Assembly: GCA_027575765.1 (NCBI GenBank)
Contig: JANBPT010000045.1
Location: 30,660-94,659 of the forward strand
DNA: 64,000 nucleotides
Source: Tieghemiomyces parasiticus
Taxonomy: Eukaryota; Kickxellomycota; Dimargaritomycetes; Dimargaritales; Dimargaritaceae
Reading direction: 5' to 3'
In this document: piece after piece, positions 53,729 through 64,000 of the stretch
Numbering within the stretch: position 1 is the stretch's first letter
Layout of the letters: the number at the start of each line of letters is the position of its first letter
Program-made: the position numbers and the translations under genes
Notes under the pieces: model-generated
Databases searched by the model: none
Told to the model about the DNA's origin: nothing
Seen by the model: the letters and a program-made list of their open reading frames with translations, nothing else

Positions 53729-56700
53729 GGAGAGAGGTGATCAAGGCGATGGCTGAAGAGTAAGGGCTGAACCGGAAGTAATGGATGAGACAGAAAGGTG
53801 GGTAAGGAGCGTGTGAAACGGGTGAGCCCTGTGGCGGATCATAACATGAGCAAATCACCCAAAACGGTCAGCGCGGCCAAAGCAGAGTTCAGACGGCAGG
53901 CCATGCCCCCAGACTGACTGCCCGCCGAAATCGGCCGGGGATCGCGTCATAGACTGCTCTGGTGAGCCTGCCGCAATCCTAGAATGTGCTAAAAACCCTA
54001 CCTGTGATGGCTTTGTCGGGGTTCGAACGGTCAATGATGGGACCGCAATTGGCAGCTACAAACTTCTAGCCGAAACAGAAAGGAAATGACGGAATGGGAG
54101 GAGGGGAGGAAAAAAAGAAACAGCTACAGCCTGAGATAGGGCCACTTGGCCGGAAACTGGAGTATGCTCTCTGTTTAGGATAATACAAACTACGTTCCGG
54201 TCAGCGCGATGTGGTATGGAACGCGAGACGCGTTGGACAGCAACCCCCTCTCCCCGTACCTACGGGTAGTGGCCCGGGAAGGCCGAGTAGCGCTTTGGCT
54301 GAGCGTGAGGGCAGCAAGGCTATGCTAACCAACTGGTCGCATCGCTGTAGTGCGCTTGTGCGCGCATTTAAAATTGACAGATGGCCCTGTATGCCGACGA
54401 TCTTGACCTAACCGCCCATCACTTCCTTCACCCATGGGAAAATAATTTCGGATCGTGTACAGCCCCCTCCCCCCTAGTCGAGGCGTGGGCTTCTCCTGAG
54501 GAAGTTACAACTGGGCAGAGTTGTACGCATTGATGAGCGAATGTGCTGGGCCCAGCCTGGACTATGCGGCATAGAGTTTGGCGACGCTGAGGCTTATTGA
54601 CGAGACGGGTCATTCCAGACAGGGAGGGGAACATGGACGGACTGCCCGCTCGGTTTGAATCTATCGGGTATGTGACGCAGCCGCCAACATTCTCTCACGT
54701 TCGCTTTGTCAACCATAACGCATGTCGCCAGCTCCAACGTTGGAATGAATGCCACCTGGCAAGTATGGGCCAGTTGAATCTGCTGTACAGTCGGTAAGTG
54801 TGCTAGCGTGCGCTAGGGGTTAGCTCTATGCGAGCACCTTTCATGGTCTGAATGATTCAGTAGACTATGTCCCCCACCTAGCTCAGATTTGAATCGCAGA
54901 GCCATGGAGAGCGGTAAAGCTTAGTGCAGGCGAAATGCGAACGCTGGGGAAGGCCAGGAAACATGCAAGGCCCGGTTCCATACCAGGCTCCGCCACGCCC
55001 AGGTAAAAGCGGGCACCTAATTCCTCTTCCGCCCTGCGTACTGTTCGCTGGCCCAATGGGCAGGGGGCGGTAGGCAGGAGAGGTCCCAGGTCTGGGTGAC
55101 CGTTTAGGCATTATTGGTCAGCCATCTGCGCGACCCGCGGCATAACGGCACATCCCTAACAGGGTGCGATGTGCCTGTGGAGCATAGGCTGGCCATGCGA
55201 AGGCAATGGCGAGAGAGGAGGGATATCGATCGACGGCCAAATGTAAGCAGAGCAGGAAGAGGGGCGAACAGCGGATGCACCTGGATAAGGGGTAGCCGCG
55301 TGGCTCCGCTTCGAGTTGACGGTAATGGGCGGCCCTCCCTTTTCCCGTCCTGCCAACCCGCCGGCTTCCAATGCCAGGAAGAGTCCCGCACTGCTACAAT
55401 GCCCTTGAGCTGGGAAAAGACAATGGAAGGGGGAAAAAAAGAACAGCCTTTACAACCCCCCAGTTAACCGTGACCACTCTCCTGTTGGTGGGCTTGCACT
55501 GCCCCTCCCTCCATCCGGCTGACACTGGCACGCTGAAATGGCCCTGGGGCTGCACGTTCACCGATTGCCCGTGGTAGTAGCTTTGTGCGATCGATGCCGT
55601 CAAAAAAGGTACGCTATTCTGACCTCCTCGGTCCGGCCATGCGTTTCTTGGGCCATCTCTCCTCGCGTGTGGCAGTTAGGCTCCGAGCCCCGCAGGTCTG
55701 TATCCACAGGGCGGGCCGCTGTCTGGCACACTTGTGGGCCACGCTCGAGGCGATGTTTTGATTGCGGCCACTTACCGTGGCACATACAGCAACCAGCCAG
55801 GAGCCGGTCCAGTAGCATACAAGACTAGGGATACACTGCACAGACCACACCAGCTTGTGGTCGGCTTAATTAGGCGCGACACAAGTAGCAAGTGGCCAGG
55901 GCAGTGTTTCGTTGGAGTGGGCGGCTCGCTGCCCATCGTTGGCTTGCCTTAAGCGCAGGCAGTCTCAGCCGCCTGGTAGCCGTCACGGGTGAACCAGAGG
56001 CAGAGAGAGGAGGGACTCTCTATGCGCCCTGTGAGCAATGCAGTGGTGATTCGCAGGGTGGCAGGGAGCAAGGGGGCCAGGCTACCCGCGCTTTCTGGGG
56101 AGGATGGTGTTCGCTGTGCTTCTATCCGCCCTTTTCGTTCGTTGGCAGACCCCATGTGGCCAGGGCAGCAAACCAGCTTATTCGGCGGTGCGGCCCATCG
56201 CGGGATCATTTACATCCCCGCTGCCCTGTTTCCATCGCCTCACTTTCGGGGCGACTGTGGCCCGTGTCGGTTAGATCACCGCCCTACCCTTCCTGACCTC
56301 CCACTTGTATATATTCTTTTTCTTCTTCTCTCCGGTACATCATGTGGACCCTACGGCCATCACTGGCGACACTCCCACCACCCTTTTTTGTTCAATCCCT
56401 GCCCCCTTCTTCGGCGGTCCAGCGGCCAGTTCGACTCCTAGCCAGCGGAGGATGGGAAAATTCGATCCTACCACGACAGGGGAAATCGGCCTAGCCAGAG
56501 TTTTTTTAACATCCCATCCTTGCGGTCTCCCTCTGACTTCATAGGCTCGCATCCCCTTCACCGCCAGCGCCGCCGCCGCCCTCCCTGTCTCCTCTGTATG
56601 GTGGTGGTTGCACGGCTCTTCAGCCCTCTCCCGTGTACAGGCTTCACTCCCTTTCCTTGGCCATAGGGGCGCCGCCGGCTCCACGCACGCGCTCCCCCCC

Positions 56701-57111
56701 CCCTCTCGCCTCTGGCCAGCCCGCCCAGCTGCCTTTTTTTCCCTCCCCCCTCGCGTCACCCACCCATCATAGCCCAGTCTGTCCTTCCCTCCAACCCTTC
56801 CTCTGCCAGAGAGCCACCCGCTCACCGCCGTCCAGGCTCTCCCATTTCCCGCAGTCGCGGCTGCCTTCCCCCTCCCCCTCCTCTACGCCAGCCCCCTCGA
56901 TCTGTACGCGTCCCTATATAAGTCGAGTGCCGCGCCCCCATCCACCAGGCCCAGCATCCTACCGTCTGATCCACCTGTAACACTCATCCCCCTACCCGCT
57001 AGCCACTCTTTCATTTGGTCGGCTCACCCGCACCCTACGTGACCGCTACCCTCCCAGTTACGCGTCTGCTTGTGCACTCTTCTCCCCCCTTGTATTCTAC
57101 CTACCCTCATC
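53729..57111. other. Divergent intergenic region
   Basis: 3.4 kb between HP1 (minus) and the acidic protein (plus). No gene is supported. From about 56290 to 57110 the plus strand is strongly C/T-rich with C10 at 56694-56703, forming the promoter and leader of the next gene. Confidence 0.5.
56915..56922 (+). promoter_or_regulatory. TATA box of acidic protein gene
   Basis: TATATAAG lies 197 bases before the ATG at 57112 within a GC- and CT-rich promoter, so it stands out clearly. Confidence 0.6.
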
Positions 57112-57702
57112 ATGACTGTCACCCAGGAGCCGACTGCCGTGGCCGCCACCCCCGCCACCGACGTTGCCGCCCTCAAGGCCTCCGGTGGTAGCCATGACGT
57201 GGCCGACAAGGCCACCCCCGAGACCAAGGAGAATGTCGCTCCTGCCGGGGCTAGCAACGCCGAAGCCGACGAGCCCTCTGCCAAACGCCAGAAGAGTGAC
57301 CATAAGGAGCCCGCCGAGATCGCAGTACAGCCGGAGCAGGACGAGGTGGTCGTCGCGGTCGAAAAGTCCAACGACGAGGAGACCACCGAGTCCGCCGAGG
57401 CCACCACCACCACCGGTGAGACCATGGGCCGCCAGACCAGCCGCACACTCGAACTTCTTAAGGACGACGCTGACTATAACGAGGACGAGGACGAGGATTT
57501 CGACCTGGAGGGCGAAGAGGAGGAGGACGTGGAAGAGGAGGACGATGACGATGCCGAGCTCTACGATGAGGATGATGAGGATGCCCTGCTCGGACAGGAA
57601 GCCGATGCCGAAGATTACGAGGACGCCGAGGAACGAGACGACGAGAATGCCCAGACCGAGCTGGATGCCGACGACAACAACCGTGCTGTCCTCGAAGATT
57701 AA
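57112..57702 (+). CDS. Highly acidic nuclear-type protein (histone-chaperone-like)
   Basis: 196 residues, single exon, ATG in a CATCATGAC context. The first 110 residues are Ala/Thr/Glu-rich with a short basic cluster AKRQKSDHK (about 60-68) that could act as a nuclear signal. A short conserved-looking segment RQTSRTLELLKDDADYNED follows. After this the protein is almost pure Asp and Glu (DEDEDFDLEGEEEEDVEEED and on). Such composition is found in prothymosin- and Chz1-like histone chaperones, but composition alone cannot assign the family. C-ending codons dominate, and the promoter is strong-looking, which suggests a well-expressed gene. Its function is therefore a tentative guess; its reality as a gene is likely. 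Confidence 0.7.
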   Translation: MTVTQEPTAVAATPATDVAALKASGGSHDVADKATPETKENVAPAGASNAEADEPSAKRQKSDHKEPAEIAVQPEQDEVVVAVEKSNDEETTESAEATTTTGETMGRQTSRTLELLKDDADYNEDEDEDFDLEGEEEEDVEEEDDDDAELYDEDDEDALLGQEADAEDYEDAEERDDENAQTELDADDNNRAVLED

Positions 57703-58741
57703 GTTCCTTTCTCCTCCCCCCTTCTTCTCATCCTCACCACCACCACCGCTGTTCTGCTTTGTGTTGTGTGTACATAATTCATACCCTGTCCGCGCTCCTT
57801 TTGACATTTCCACTTTTTTTTTTATATTCTTTTGTCACTTCCTGAGTCGATTCGTGTCCTACGTGGTGAGCGCGTCTTAACATAAGCGCACTGCGTTCAT
57901 TCTATGCTATGACATTTAGCAAGCTCTGACGAGTATGATAAACTCTGTATACCCCAATGAATGTCTCGATCGTGTCGTCAGATGCTACATGGCTGACGAA
58001 GAAGACCACTATTGTTTTCTTAACCCACAGAGAGTGTCCAACGAGCTAACAGATGGAAGTGAACAACAAGGGTTCATCAGTCAAGAGGGCGGGCGTTAAG
58101 TCGTAAATAACCGACCTTAAGGCAGCTTTGAGATGCGCCAGTTGCCCCCCGTCTAGTAATAAGGGTATAAGAAGGATCTCAGCAAGGACCCCATGGCCAT
58201 CGTGGCGTGGTCTTCATGGGCCAAAAACAGTCGTCTATACCCCCACTCACCCTCCCCTCCTGCGGACACATCCTTGTGCTTGGTCCACCCAGTATTGAAT
58301 GGCAGGGGTCAGTCAGTAGCCCCCACCTAAGGCAGTAATGAATGCCCAGCCCCCCCCCTCTCTCTCCCGCACCTTGTTACCAACCCATCTGCTGGACGCA
58401 GTAGTAAACTTCCATTACCCAGTGTACTCAAAGACATTATTTCCTCTCCCCCCACAATATTCTAGAGGGGTTTCTCAATGACAGACGTAAAATCTCGAAA
58501 ATAGCCGTAGTGGCACGCTTGTTTGTCTAGCTGTAAAAAATGAATCCTCAAAATGGGAGCACGGGTTTATTCATAAGTATTCTATCCCCCCACAAGTAAA
58601 TCGCGCCATTAGGCATGACAAGATAAGGGGGTAAGGTATTAGTGGGCCGAGATCAGCGAGTCCACACGTTCTGCCCCATCTACCGTACCGGACGACTCCC
58701 AACTAAAAAAAAAATCGTAATAAAAATCAACCAAGTGGGAT
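57703..58741. other. Convergent intergenic region
   Basis: Contains a T-rich 3' flank, a run of nine C at 58350-58358 followed by a CT repeat, and no supported gene. Confidence 0.5.
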
Positions 58742-58993
58742 TTAGAACTTGTCGCGGGTCCAGGAGCGAGCGAACTGGTGACTGACGGCGTGCAGCTTGG
58801 CGTTCTCGTCAGGCTTGATATCCAGCCACGGGTAGGGGTTGTTCTTGCGGTCCCAAACCACCTCGGGGTGACGGGCGAGGCGGGTCAGGTACCAGCTGGC
58901 ACCACCCACGGCCATGACCATGATGCCCACGATGGGAATCACCTCGGGACCGTACCATCTCTTCAGGAAAAGCTTCATAGCCGGGGACGACAT
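58742..58993 (-). CDS. MLRQ/NDUFA4-like mitochondrial respiratory subunit
   Basis: An 83-residue protein of the B12D/MLRQ family, found in the mitochondrial inner membrane with complex I or cytochrome c oxidase. The single transmembrane helix is at about 18-38 (EVIPIVGIMVMAVGGASWYL). Family features before and after it are LKRWYGPEVIP, the RLARHPEVVWDRKNNPYPW segment and a C-terminal NAKLHAV stretch. Length is as expected. The ATG at 58993 follows a purine/pyrimidine-biased leader, and a TATATAAA lies 233 bases upstream. No intron. Confidence 0.85.
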   Translation of the reverse strand: MSSPAMKLFLKRWYGPEVIPIVGIMVMAVGGASWYLTRLARHPEVVWDRKNNPYPWLDIKPDENAKLHAVSHQFARSWTRDKF

Positions 58994-61364
58994 GGCGATA
59001 ATGTATGTGTGGTGGAGAGGGAGAGAGAGGGGGGGTGGTAGATTGTACAGGAAAGGGAGGATGAAGAGATTAGGAGGGCCACCGGGTCAGAGGGAGTGCA
59101 GTGTCCGTGGAAGAGAGGAGAGGAGGTGTCAATGGGTGCGGGTGGACCGGTTGGGGAGAAAATGGGAATTGAAAACGGTGGCTTGGACCTCGAGAAACCT
59201 GGGGGTGCGCCCCGCGCGGTGGGTTTTTATATATGTGAAGTGGCCTCCCCGGTGAACAGGGTATTTCCTGGCGTATCAAGCCTGGCCTCTCTGCGCCCCT
59301 TTTTTTTTTCTCCGTTTCGCATTCACCTGCCTACTATCCAACATCGGCTTTTCGCCCCGGGTGACCCGACTAAGGGTGCGCGCTATCAGAAGCATGTCAG
59401 GGGCTCCGCGCCAAGCGCGGGAGACACGCCGGGAGGGGGGTGTTGTTAGCTGCGGTGGGATATCCTTGCGCATTCATAGGGTCGGGCGGAGGGTTTGGGC
59501 CATGCTGCCGCGGGGCCTTGCCATGTACAGGGCCGAAGCCCACATATGTCACCCCCTTCCCCCTCCACTCCGCCACTCATAGGATCCTGACATCGGCCGT
59601 CTATCGGCTGGGCCAATACTTTGGTGAGATTGCATTAACTACACAATCCCCTGGAGAAGAGAAAATAGGTGGTGAACGCTGGCGGGAAGATAAAAAAAGG
59701 GTGTGTGCGGTTAGTTGGCGGGCCACACGTATAGCTGGCGATTGAGAAGGGCCGACGAAATAACCAATCCACTGGGCAACTGCAGCGGGACGATTTGGCC
59801 AATGGGGGGTCGTCACTTGGATGCCACCTGTGGAGCTTCCCAATGGCGGGAGAGATGTTGCGTTTCTCTGTTCAGTTTGATAAATAGATACAGCGGCGGG
59901 GTGGTCGACTGACCGCGGATAATCAATACTCCCGCTCTGCTACTGATCGTTCGGTGGCGTATATCCCCACTTGGTTTGATGCTCTTGCCGGGAATTACAG
60001 TACATGTGCAACCCGGTGGTTAAGGTGTAGGGAAGGGTTAAAGAGAGAAGGCCAGTACTGAGGGGCCTGCTGTGACACCACGCGTCTGGAGCCAGGCTAG
60101 GGTCGGGAATGTATCTACTCAGGGCCTTGTGTATGAGTGCGTAAGAACCTACATCGATCTACTTGGCAGGTGGGCCATCTAACTTGAAGAGTATCAAAGG
60201 CAGCATAAATACTATACAGCTGCATTCTTTTGGCTAACTTCTACGTTATTTCTGCCCTCATAGTGAACCGGCGCAGCATGGTGCTTATTCATAAAACAAT
60301 CTTGGTCAGAGGGTGGGCGAGAATATTTCCCCGAGACATTTCCATATTCCAAATTGCAAAAGTCTCAACCTGACTGGTGGCGGCAAGGGGGCGCCTGGAT
60401 TCCGGTAGCCTTAGCTGAGAGGAAAGCCCTGCAAACACACCGCAGTACCACCGTGACGGCTCAAAGGGACAAAGGCCCCACACTAACCCCAGTAGCAATC
60501 GCCCCGCCCTTCCTCCTTACGTTTCCTTCGCGTACGCTGCCAGTCCCGCGGTCACACCATCGCACGACCTAGTTATTGGCTGGATTACGAAATGTATGCC
60601 TGCCAGCTGGCGGGCGACGAAAAGCTCATACAGCCAGATGGTGGCTAAGAGTGTATGCTATACTCAGAGGAGGTGTATCTCCATGCCCGACCCATGCATT
60701 TCTCCATGTCTCTCCCGCGGTGATGATGATTCATTGAATATGGGCGAACGTACATGATGAGTAACCTGCCAAAAGGACTGGATGTCATCGTTATGGATAC
60801 ATAATCATTGTGTTTTTTTTTTCCTCCCCCAGTTTCACCAGCAAGAGAACCGACACGGGCACGTGTGCGGCGCCTATATAGGGGTGCGGTTGGTTTCCTG
60901 GCACCCTAGAGCAACCGTTTTGATTACCTTTGTCCACGTCCCATCAACTACGCTCGGCCGCAGTCTACGACCTGGCTGTGCTGTCTCGTCCAACGGCGCA
61001 CCTCCTCCTTCCTTCCACCACCACCCTTGGCCCCCCCGTCCCCTCCTACCCACTTCAAGTGAGGTGCACTTCTACCGTATCGACCCCTATTCTACTTCAC
61101 TTCGCCATCTATTGCATCCCCTGATGCGGCACTGCCCTTGTATCACCTTATCGCCTCTTTTGTGACTCGCCCACTTTGCCTTGTGGCCGCACCCGCCTGC
61201 CTGCTCACCCCCTCCCATTTCAGGTTTTAGCAACTCTCTTACGCCACCCTCCTCATATACGCTCCTTCCCTCGTCTTACCCTAGGTTAGCGCCACGCCCG
61301 CCAACCATACTCCCCCTCTCCCTGCCGCACAAGCCCCGGCCATCCTTCCGTCCTATCGTCCACC
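58994..61364. other. Divergent intergenic region
   Basis: 2.4 kb between the MLRQ-like gene (minus) and cystathionine beta-lyase (plus). No gene is supported. From about 60980 the plus strand is C/T-rich up to the start codon. Confidence 0.5.
59226..59233 (-). promoter_or_regulatory. TATA box of MLRQ-like gene
   Basis: On the minus strand the sequence reads TATATAAA, 233 bases before the start at 58993. Confidence 0.5.
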
Positions 61365-62630
61365 ATGACCAACGTGCTGACCCCGGAGCCGGACTCCCCG
61401 ACCGCCGCCTTCCAGCCGCCGAAGCGGTACCGTCCGGCCACCGAACTCGTCCACATTGAAGCGCCCAGCGATCACACCTCGGGTCCAGGCACAGCGATTC
61501 GCGATCCGTACCAAGCGGCCTCTGTTCCCATCTACCAGACGGCCACCTTCAAGCAACCGAGCGCTAATGGCAGCGGCGAGTACGACTATTCCCGGTCAGG
61601 CAACCCGACGCGGTCACACGTGGAGTCACACCTGGCCAAAATTATGCACGCGCAGCGGGCGTTCGTGGTTAGTTCCGGCATGAGTGCTCTCGACGTGATT
61701 TTGCGGCTCGTTAAGGCCGGCGAGGAAATTGTGGCCGGCGACGACCTTTACGGCGGGACCAACCGACTGCTTACCTATTTGGGAACCCATGGTGGCGTCC
61801 GTACCCACCACGTGGACACCACGCGTCCGGAGGCCATCGTTAAGGTACTCGACCCGCAACGTACCCGCATGGTGTTGCTGGAAACCCCGACCAACCCGCT
61901 CATCAAAATTGCCGATATCCCGACCATTGCCGATCTCGTCCACGCGCAGTGCCCCGATGCCCTGGTGGTGGTTGATAACACCATGATGTCGCCTTACCTT
62001 CAACGACCCTTAGAGCTAGGTGCGGACGTGGTGTATCACTCGGGTACCAAATATCTGAGCGGTCACCACGACCTGATGGCCGGGGTGATTGGGGCCAAGA
62101 CCTCGGCTACCGCCGATCGCATATACCACGTCATCAACGCGACCGGGTGCGGTCTCAGCCCCTTCGACTCGTGGCTCCTCCTCCGTGGGGTCAAGACCCT
62201 GGCCGTCCGTATGGAGAAGCAGCAGGCCAACGCCGTGCTCATTGCCAACTACCTCATCAGCCGCGGGTTCCGCGTGCACTATCCGGGTAACCCGGCCCAC
62301 CCACAGTACGCCCTCCACCGTACCATGGCCAGCGGCCCCGGCGCCGTTCTCAGCTTCGAAACGGGCGATGTGATCACCAGTGAACGCATCGTCGAATCAA
62401 CCAAACTCTGGGGGATTAGCGTTAGCTTTGGATGCGTTAATTCATTGATAAGTATGCCGTGTCGTATGTCCCATGCTAGTATTCCTGCCCATGTTCGACA
62501 GGCGCGTGCCCTCCCTGAGGATCTAATCCGCTTGTGTGTGGGGATTGAGGACCCCCAGGACTTGCTCGAAGACCTTGAAAGTGCCCTGGCCATCGCGGGC
62601 GCCCTGCCCGGTGACCCCATGATGCTGTGA
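61365..62630 (+). CDS. Cystathionine beta-lyase (PLP enzyme)
   Basis: A 421-residue trans-sulfuration enzyme converting cystathionine to homocysteine, pyruvate and ammonia. It belongs to the Cys/Met metabolism PLP family and resembles fungal Str3/MetC types most (the short conserved YDYSRSGNPTR and QTATFKQPS). Other motifs: SSGMSALDVILRL, DDLYGGTNRLL, ETPTNPLIKIAD, the aspartate in VVVDNTM, and the PLP lysine in HSGTKYLSGHHD (K229). C-terminal FGCVNSLISMPCRMSHASIP and RLCVGIEDPQDLLEDL are complete. Length and motifs are normal, so it should be active. The ATG at 61365 has a CACCATGAC context after a pyrimidine-rich leader. Cystathionine gamma-lyase or gamma-synthase are less likely alternatives. 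Confidence 0.9.
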   Translation: MTNVLTPEPDSPTAAFQPPKRYRPATELVHIEAPSDHTSGPGTAIRDPYQAASVPIYQTATFKQPSANGSGEYDYSRSGNPTRSHVESHLAKIMHAQRAFVVSSGMSALDVILRLVKAGEEIVAGDDLYGGTNRLLTYLGTHGGVRTHHVDTTRPEAIVKVLDPQRTRMVLLETPTNPLIKIADIPTIADLVHAQCPDALVVVDNTMMSPYLQRPLELGADVVYHSGTKYLSGHHDLMAGVIGAKTSATADRIYHVINATGCGLSPFDSWLLLRGVKTLAVRMEKQQANAVLIANYLISRGFRVHYPGNPAHPQYALHRTMASGPGAVLSFETGDVITSERIVESTKLWGISVSFGCVNSLISMPCRMSHASIPAHVRQARALPEDLIRLCVGIEDPQDLLEDLESALAIAGALPGDPMML

Positions 62631-63704
62631 GTTGTTTGCTGCCATTGAGTTGTGACGAAGGGAAGGGGGGAGGGTTGGGAAATCGTCTGACAGGGCGATA
62701 CCACCACCCTCTCCCCCCCTCATGCTCAATCTCATCGTGGTGCTTCCTACTCTTTTTTTTTATATATTTTATTTCTTGCACCATTTGCGTACTGCATTAA
62801 CCTCCTTCTTGTTTTTAGTATTCCTTTTTTTTTACTTTACATATCTCATATACCCCGTTCTCATATATTCGCCCCCCCTTCGCTCTTTAGCTACTCTCAT
62901 CGCTTAGGCTCAATGGACCTTTTTTTGCCTCCTTCACCGTTTTTCTTATTATTATTATTATTGTTTTCTTGGACTACCGACCTCCGACTTGGCAAGTGCC
63001 ACCCTTGTCCGTCCACGCACTTAATCGCTCTCTATAAACTTATTATTGACTCTGCAATGGTGTCGGTCTATTGCCAGATGTGTGATACCTAGAGACCACT
63101 CATTACTCACTCTCACAACCTCGCTCATAGCGGCCCAGTGCTCATACACGCCATACCAACAAAGAGTCTCGGCCCCGCGAGTGATCCGTCTGCGTTTGCC
63201 AATTACTTATTCATTACCCTTCCCCTCTCCCCTGCTTCGTTTTACGCCCCTCAATGAACTTGTCACCCTCTTACACCATCGTTCTACTTTTACCTTTTAC
63301 TGCAATATCTCCTTGTGACCACTCCTTTGCACAACTTAAGTAAACTTGGATCGGCCCTGCTTCGCCGCCCTCCGACTCACGGGTATATCACAACCGAGAG
63401 GGTGGTGGTGGCGGTCGGTATAACCCCGGCCATTGAGTAAACAATAGTAAACCACCTCTTCGTCTGATTGCAATCTTGCACTTAGGAGTCCTTACCCCTC
63501 TCCCCTCAACCTTAATCATTGCTTCTTAATTATCCATACCATAACGGGCCCTGAATAAAAACAATCTTGGCTTCTTCCCCTCCAAATGAATTCCGTCCTC
63601 TGAAGACCGAGTCTACAGTTTATATTAATTCTATTCGACCTGTAGACCCCGTATCCAATTAACGTTCCCTTCTAATCATGTTTTTATTTAAACCAGCTCC
63701 TAGG
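62631..63704. other. Convergent intergenic region
   Basis: T-rich 3' flank with an ATT trinucleotide run at about 62948-62962. No gene is supported. Confidence 0.5.
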
Positions 63705-64000
63705 TTAGAGTTGGCAGTTACCTGGGTACCGCGCGAAGGGAATCACGTCACGGAGACTCTCCACACCACACATCATCTGCACGAACCGGTCGAATCCTAA
63801 TCCGAACCCACCGTGCGGGGTCGACCCGAACCGCCGCAAATCCAGGTACCACTCATAATCGCGAATTGGAAGTTTAGCACGGTGCAACTGGGCACTCAGC
63901 AAATCGATCCGGTGTTCGCGCAGGCTACCACCGATGAGTTCCCCCGGTCCAGGTACCAACAAATCGACACTCGCGACGGTCTGACGGTTCTCCACCATGG
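63705..64000 (-). CDS. Asparaginyl-tRNA synthetase, C-terminal part (partial)
   Basis: The window ends inside this gene; only about 98 codons at the C-terminus are visible and the true start lies to the right of 64000. The sequence VDLLVPGPGELIGGSLREHRID, the YEWYLDLRRFGSTPHGG stretch and class II motif 3 GGFGLGFDRFVQ are characteristic of asparaginyl-tRNA synthetases. These attach Asn to its tRNA. The end FARYPGNCQL resembles the organellar type more than the cytosolic one, which suggests a mitochondrial enzyme. The stop at 63705 is close to where the family normally ends, so no 3' exon is needed. Confidence 0.85.
   Translation of the reverse strand, partial: MVENRQTVASVDLLVPGPGELIGGSLREHRIDLLSAQLHRAKLPIRDYEWYLDLRRFGSTPHGGFGLGFDRFVQMMCGVESLRDVIPFARYPGNCQL

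Noticed and set aside
54010..54040. GGGGTTCGAACGG resembling a tRNA T-arm
   Set aside because: The flanking stems do not pair and there is no A-box or acceptor stem at proper distance.

Overview
The window looks like a fungal nuclear chromosome segment, probably from an early-diverging filamentous fungus of the Zoopagomycota/Kickxellomycotina kind. That placement is an inference from gene content and style, not a proven identification. Spliceosomal GT-AG introns of about 80-310 bp occur in several genes. A Kch1-type potassium channel, an ENA-type sodium ATPase, a single-chain urease with a UreF chaperone and a fungalysin-type protein are all present. Intergenic stretches are long, often several kilobases, and rich in pyrimidine tracts and short G or C runs. 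I support 17 protein genes, one of them running off the right edge. I found no convincing tRNA, rRNA or CRISPR.

Layout. Positions 2-14.7 kb hold a small unknown protein, urease (minus strand, four exons), a Kch1-like potassium channel, UreF (minus strand, two exons) and tubulin cofactor A (three exons). Positions 17-27 kb hold three predicted secreted proteins, including a 1037-residue fungalysin relative that has lost its zinc site. Positions 28.7-37.5 kb carry an ENA Na+ pump and, divergently and 3.3 kb away, an OSR1/SPAK-like kinase. Positions 38.6-43.4 kb form a repeat-rich pocket with two more secreted proteins, one carrying an F-box, together with LTR copies. One of these is a 483-bp solo LTR nested in an older LTR with a clean 5-bp target duplication. 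Positions 44-45.2 kb hold a seven-helix receptor-like protein. About 7 kb then lacks recognisable genes apart from a fourth LTR copy. Positions 52.6-64 kb hold housekeeping genes: an HP1 protein, an acidic nuclear protein, a mitochondrial MLRQ/NDUFA4-like protein, cystathionine beta-lyase and the C-terminus of an asparaginyl-tRNA synthetase.

How the genes relate. Urease and UreF belong to one pathway (nitrogen release from urea) and lie within 7 kb of each other. Kch1, ENA and the OSR1-like kinase are all linked, in their families, to monovalent cation balance, but their common presence here may be chance. The most unusual part is 17-43 kb. Five of its seven genes encode predicted secreted proteins. 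Two of the five are bracketed by direct repeats, one is a degenerate protease, one has an F-box behind a signal peptide, and one has basic clusters that could be nuclear signals or Kex2 sites. This resembles an effector-like secretome neighbourhood of a host-associated fungus; that reading is inference.
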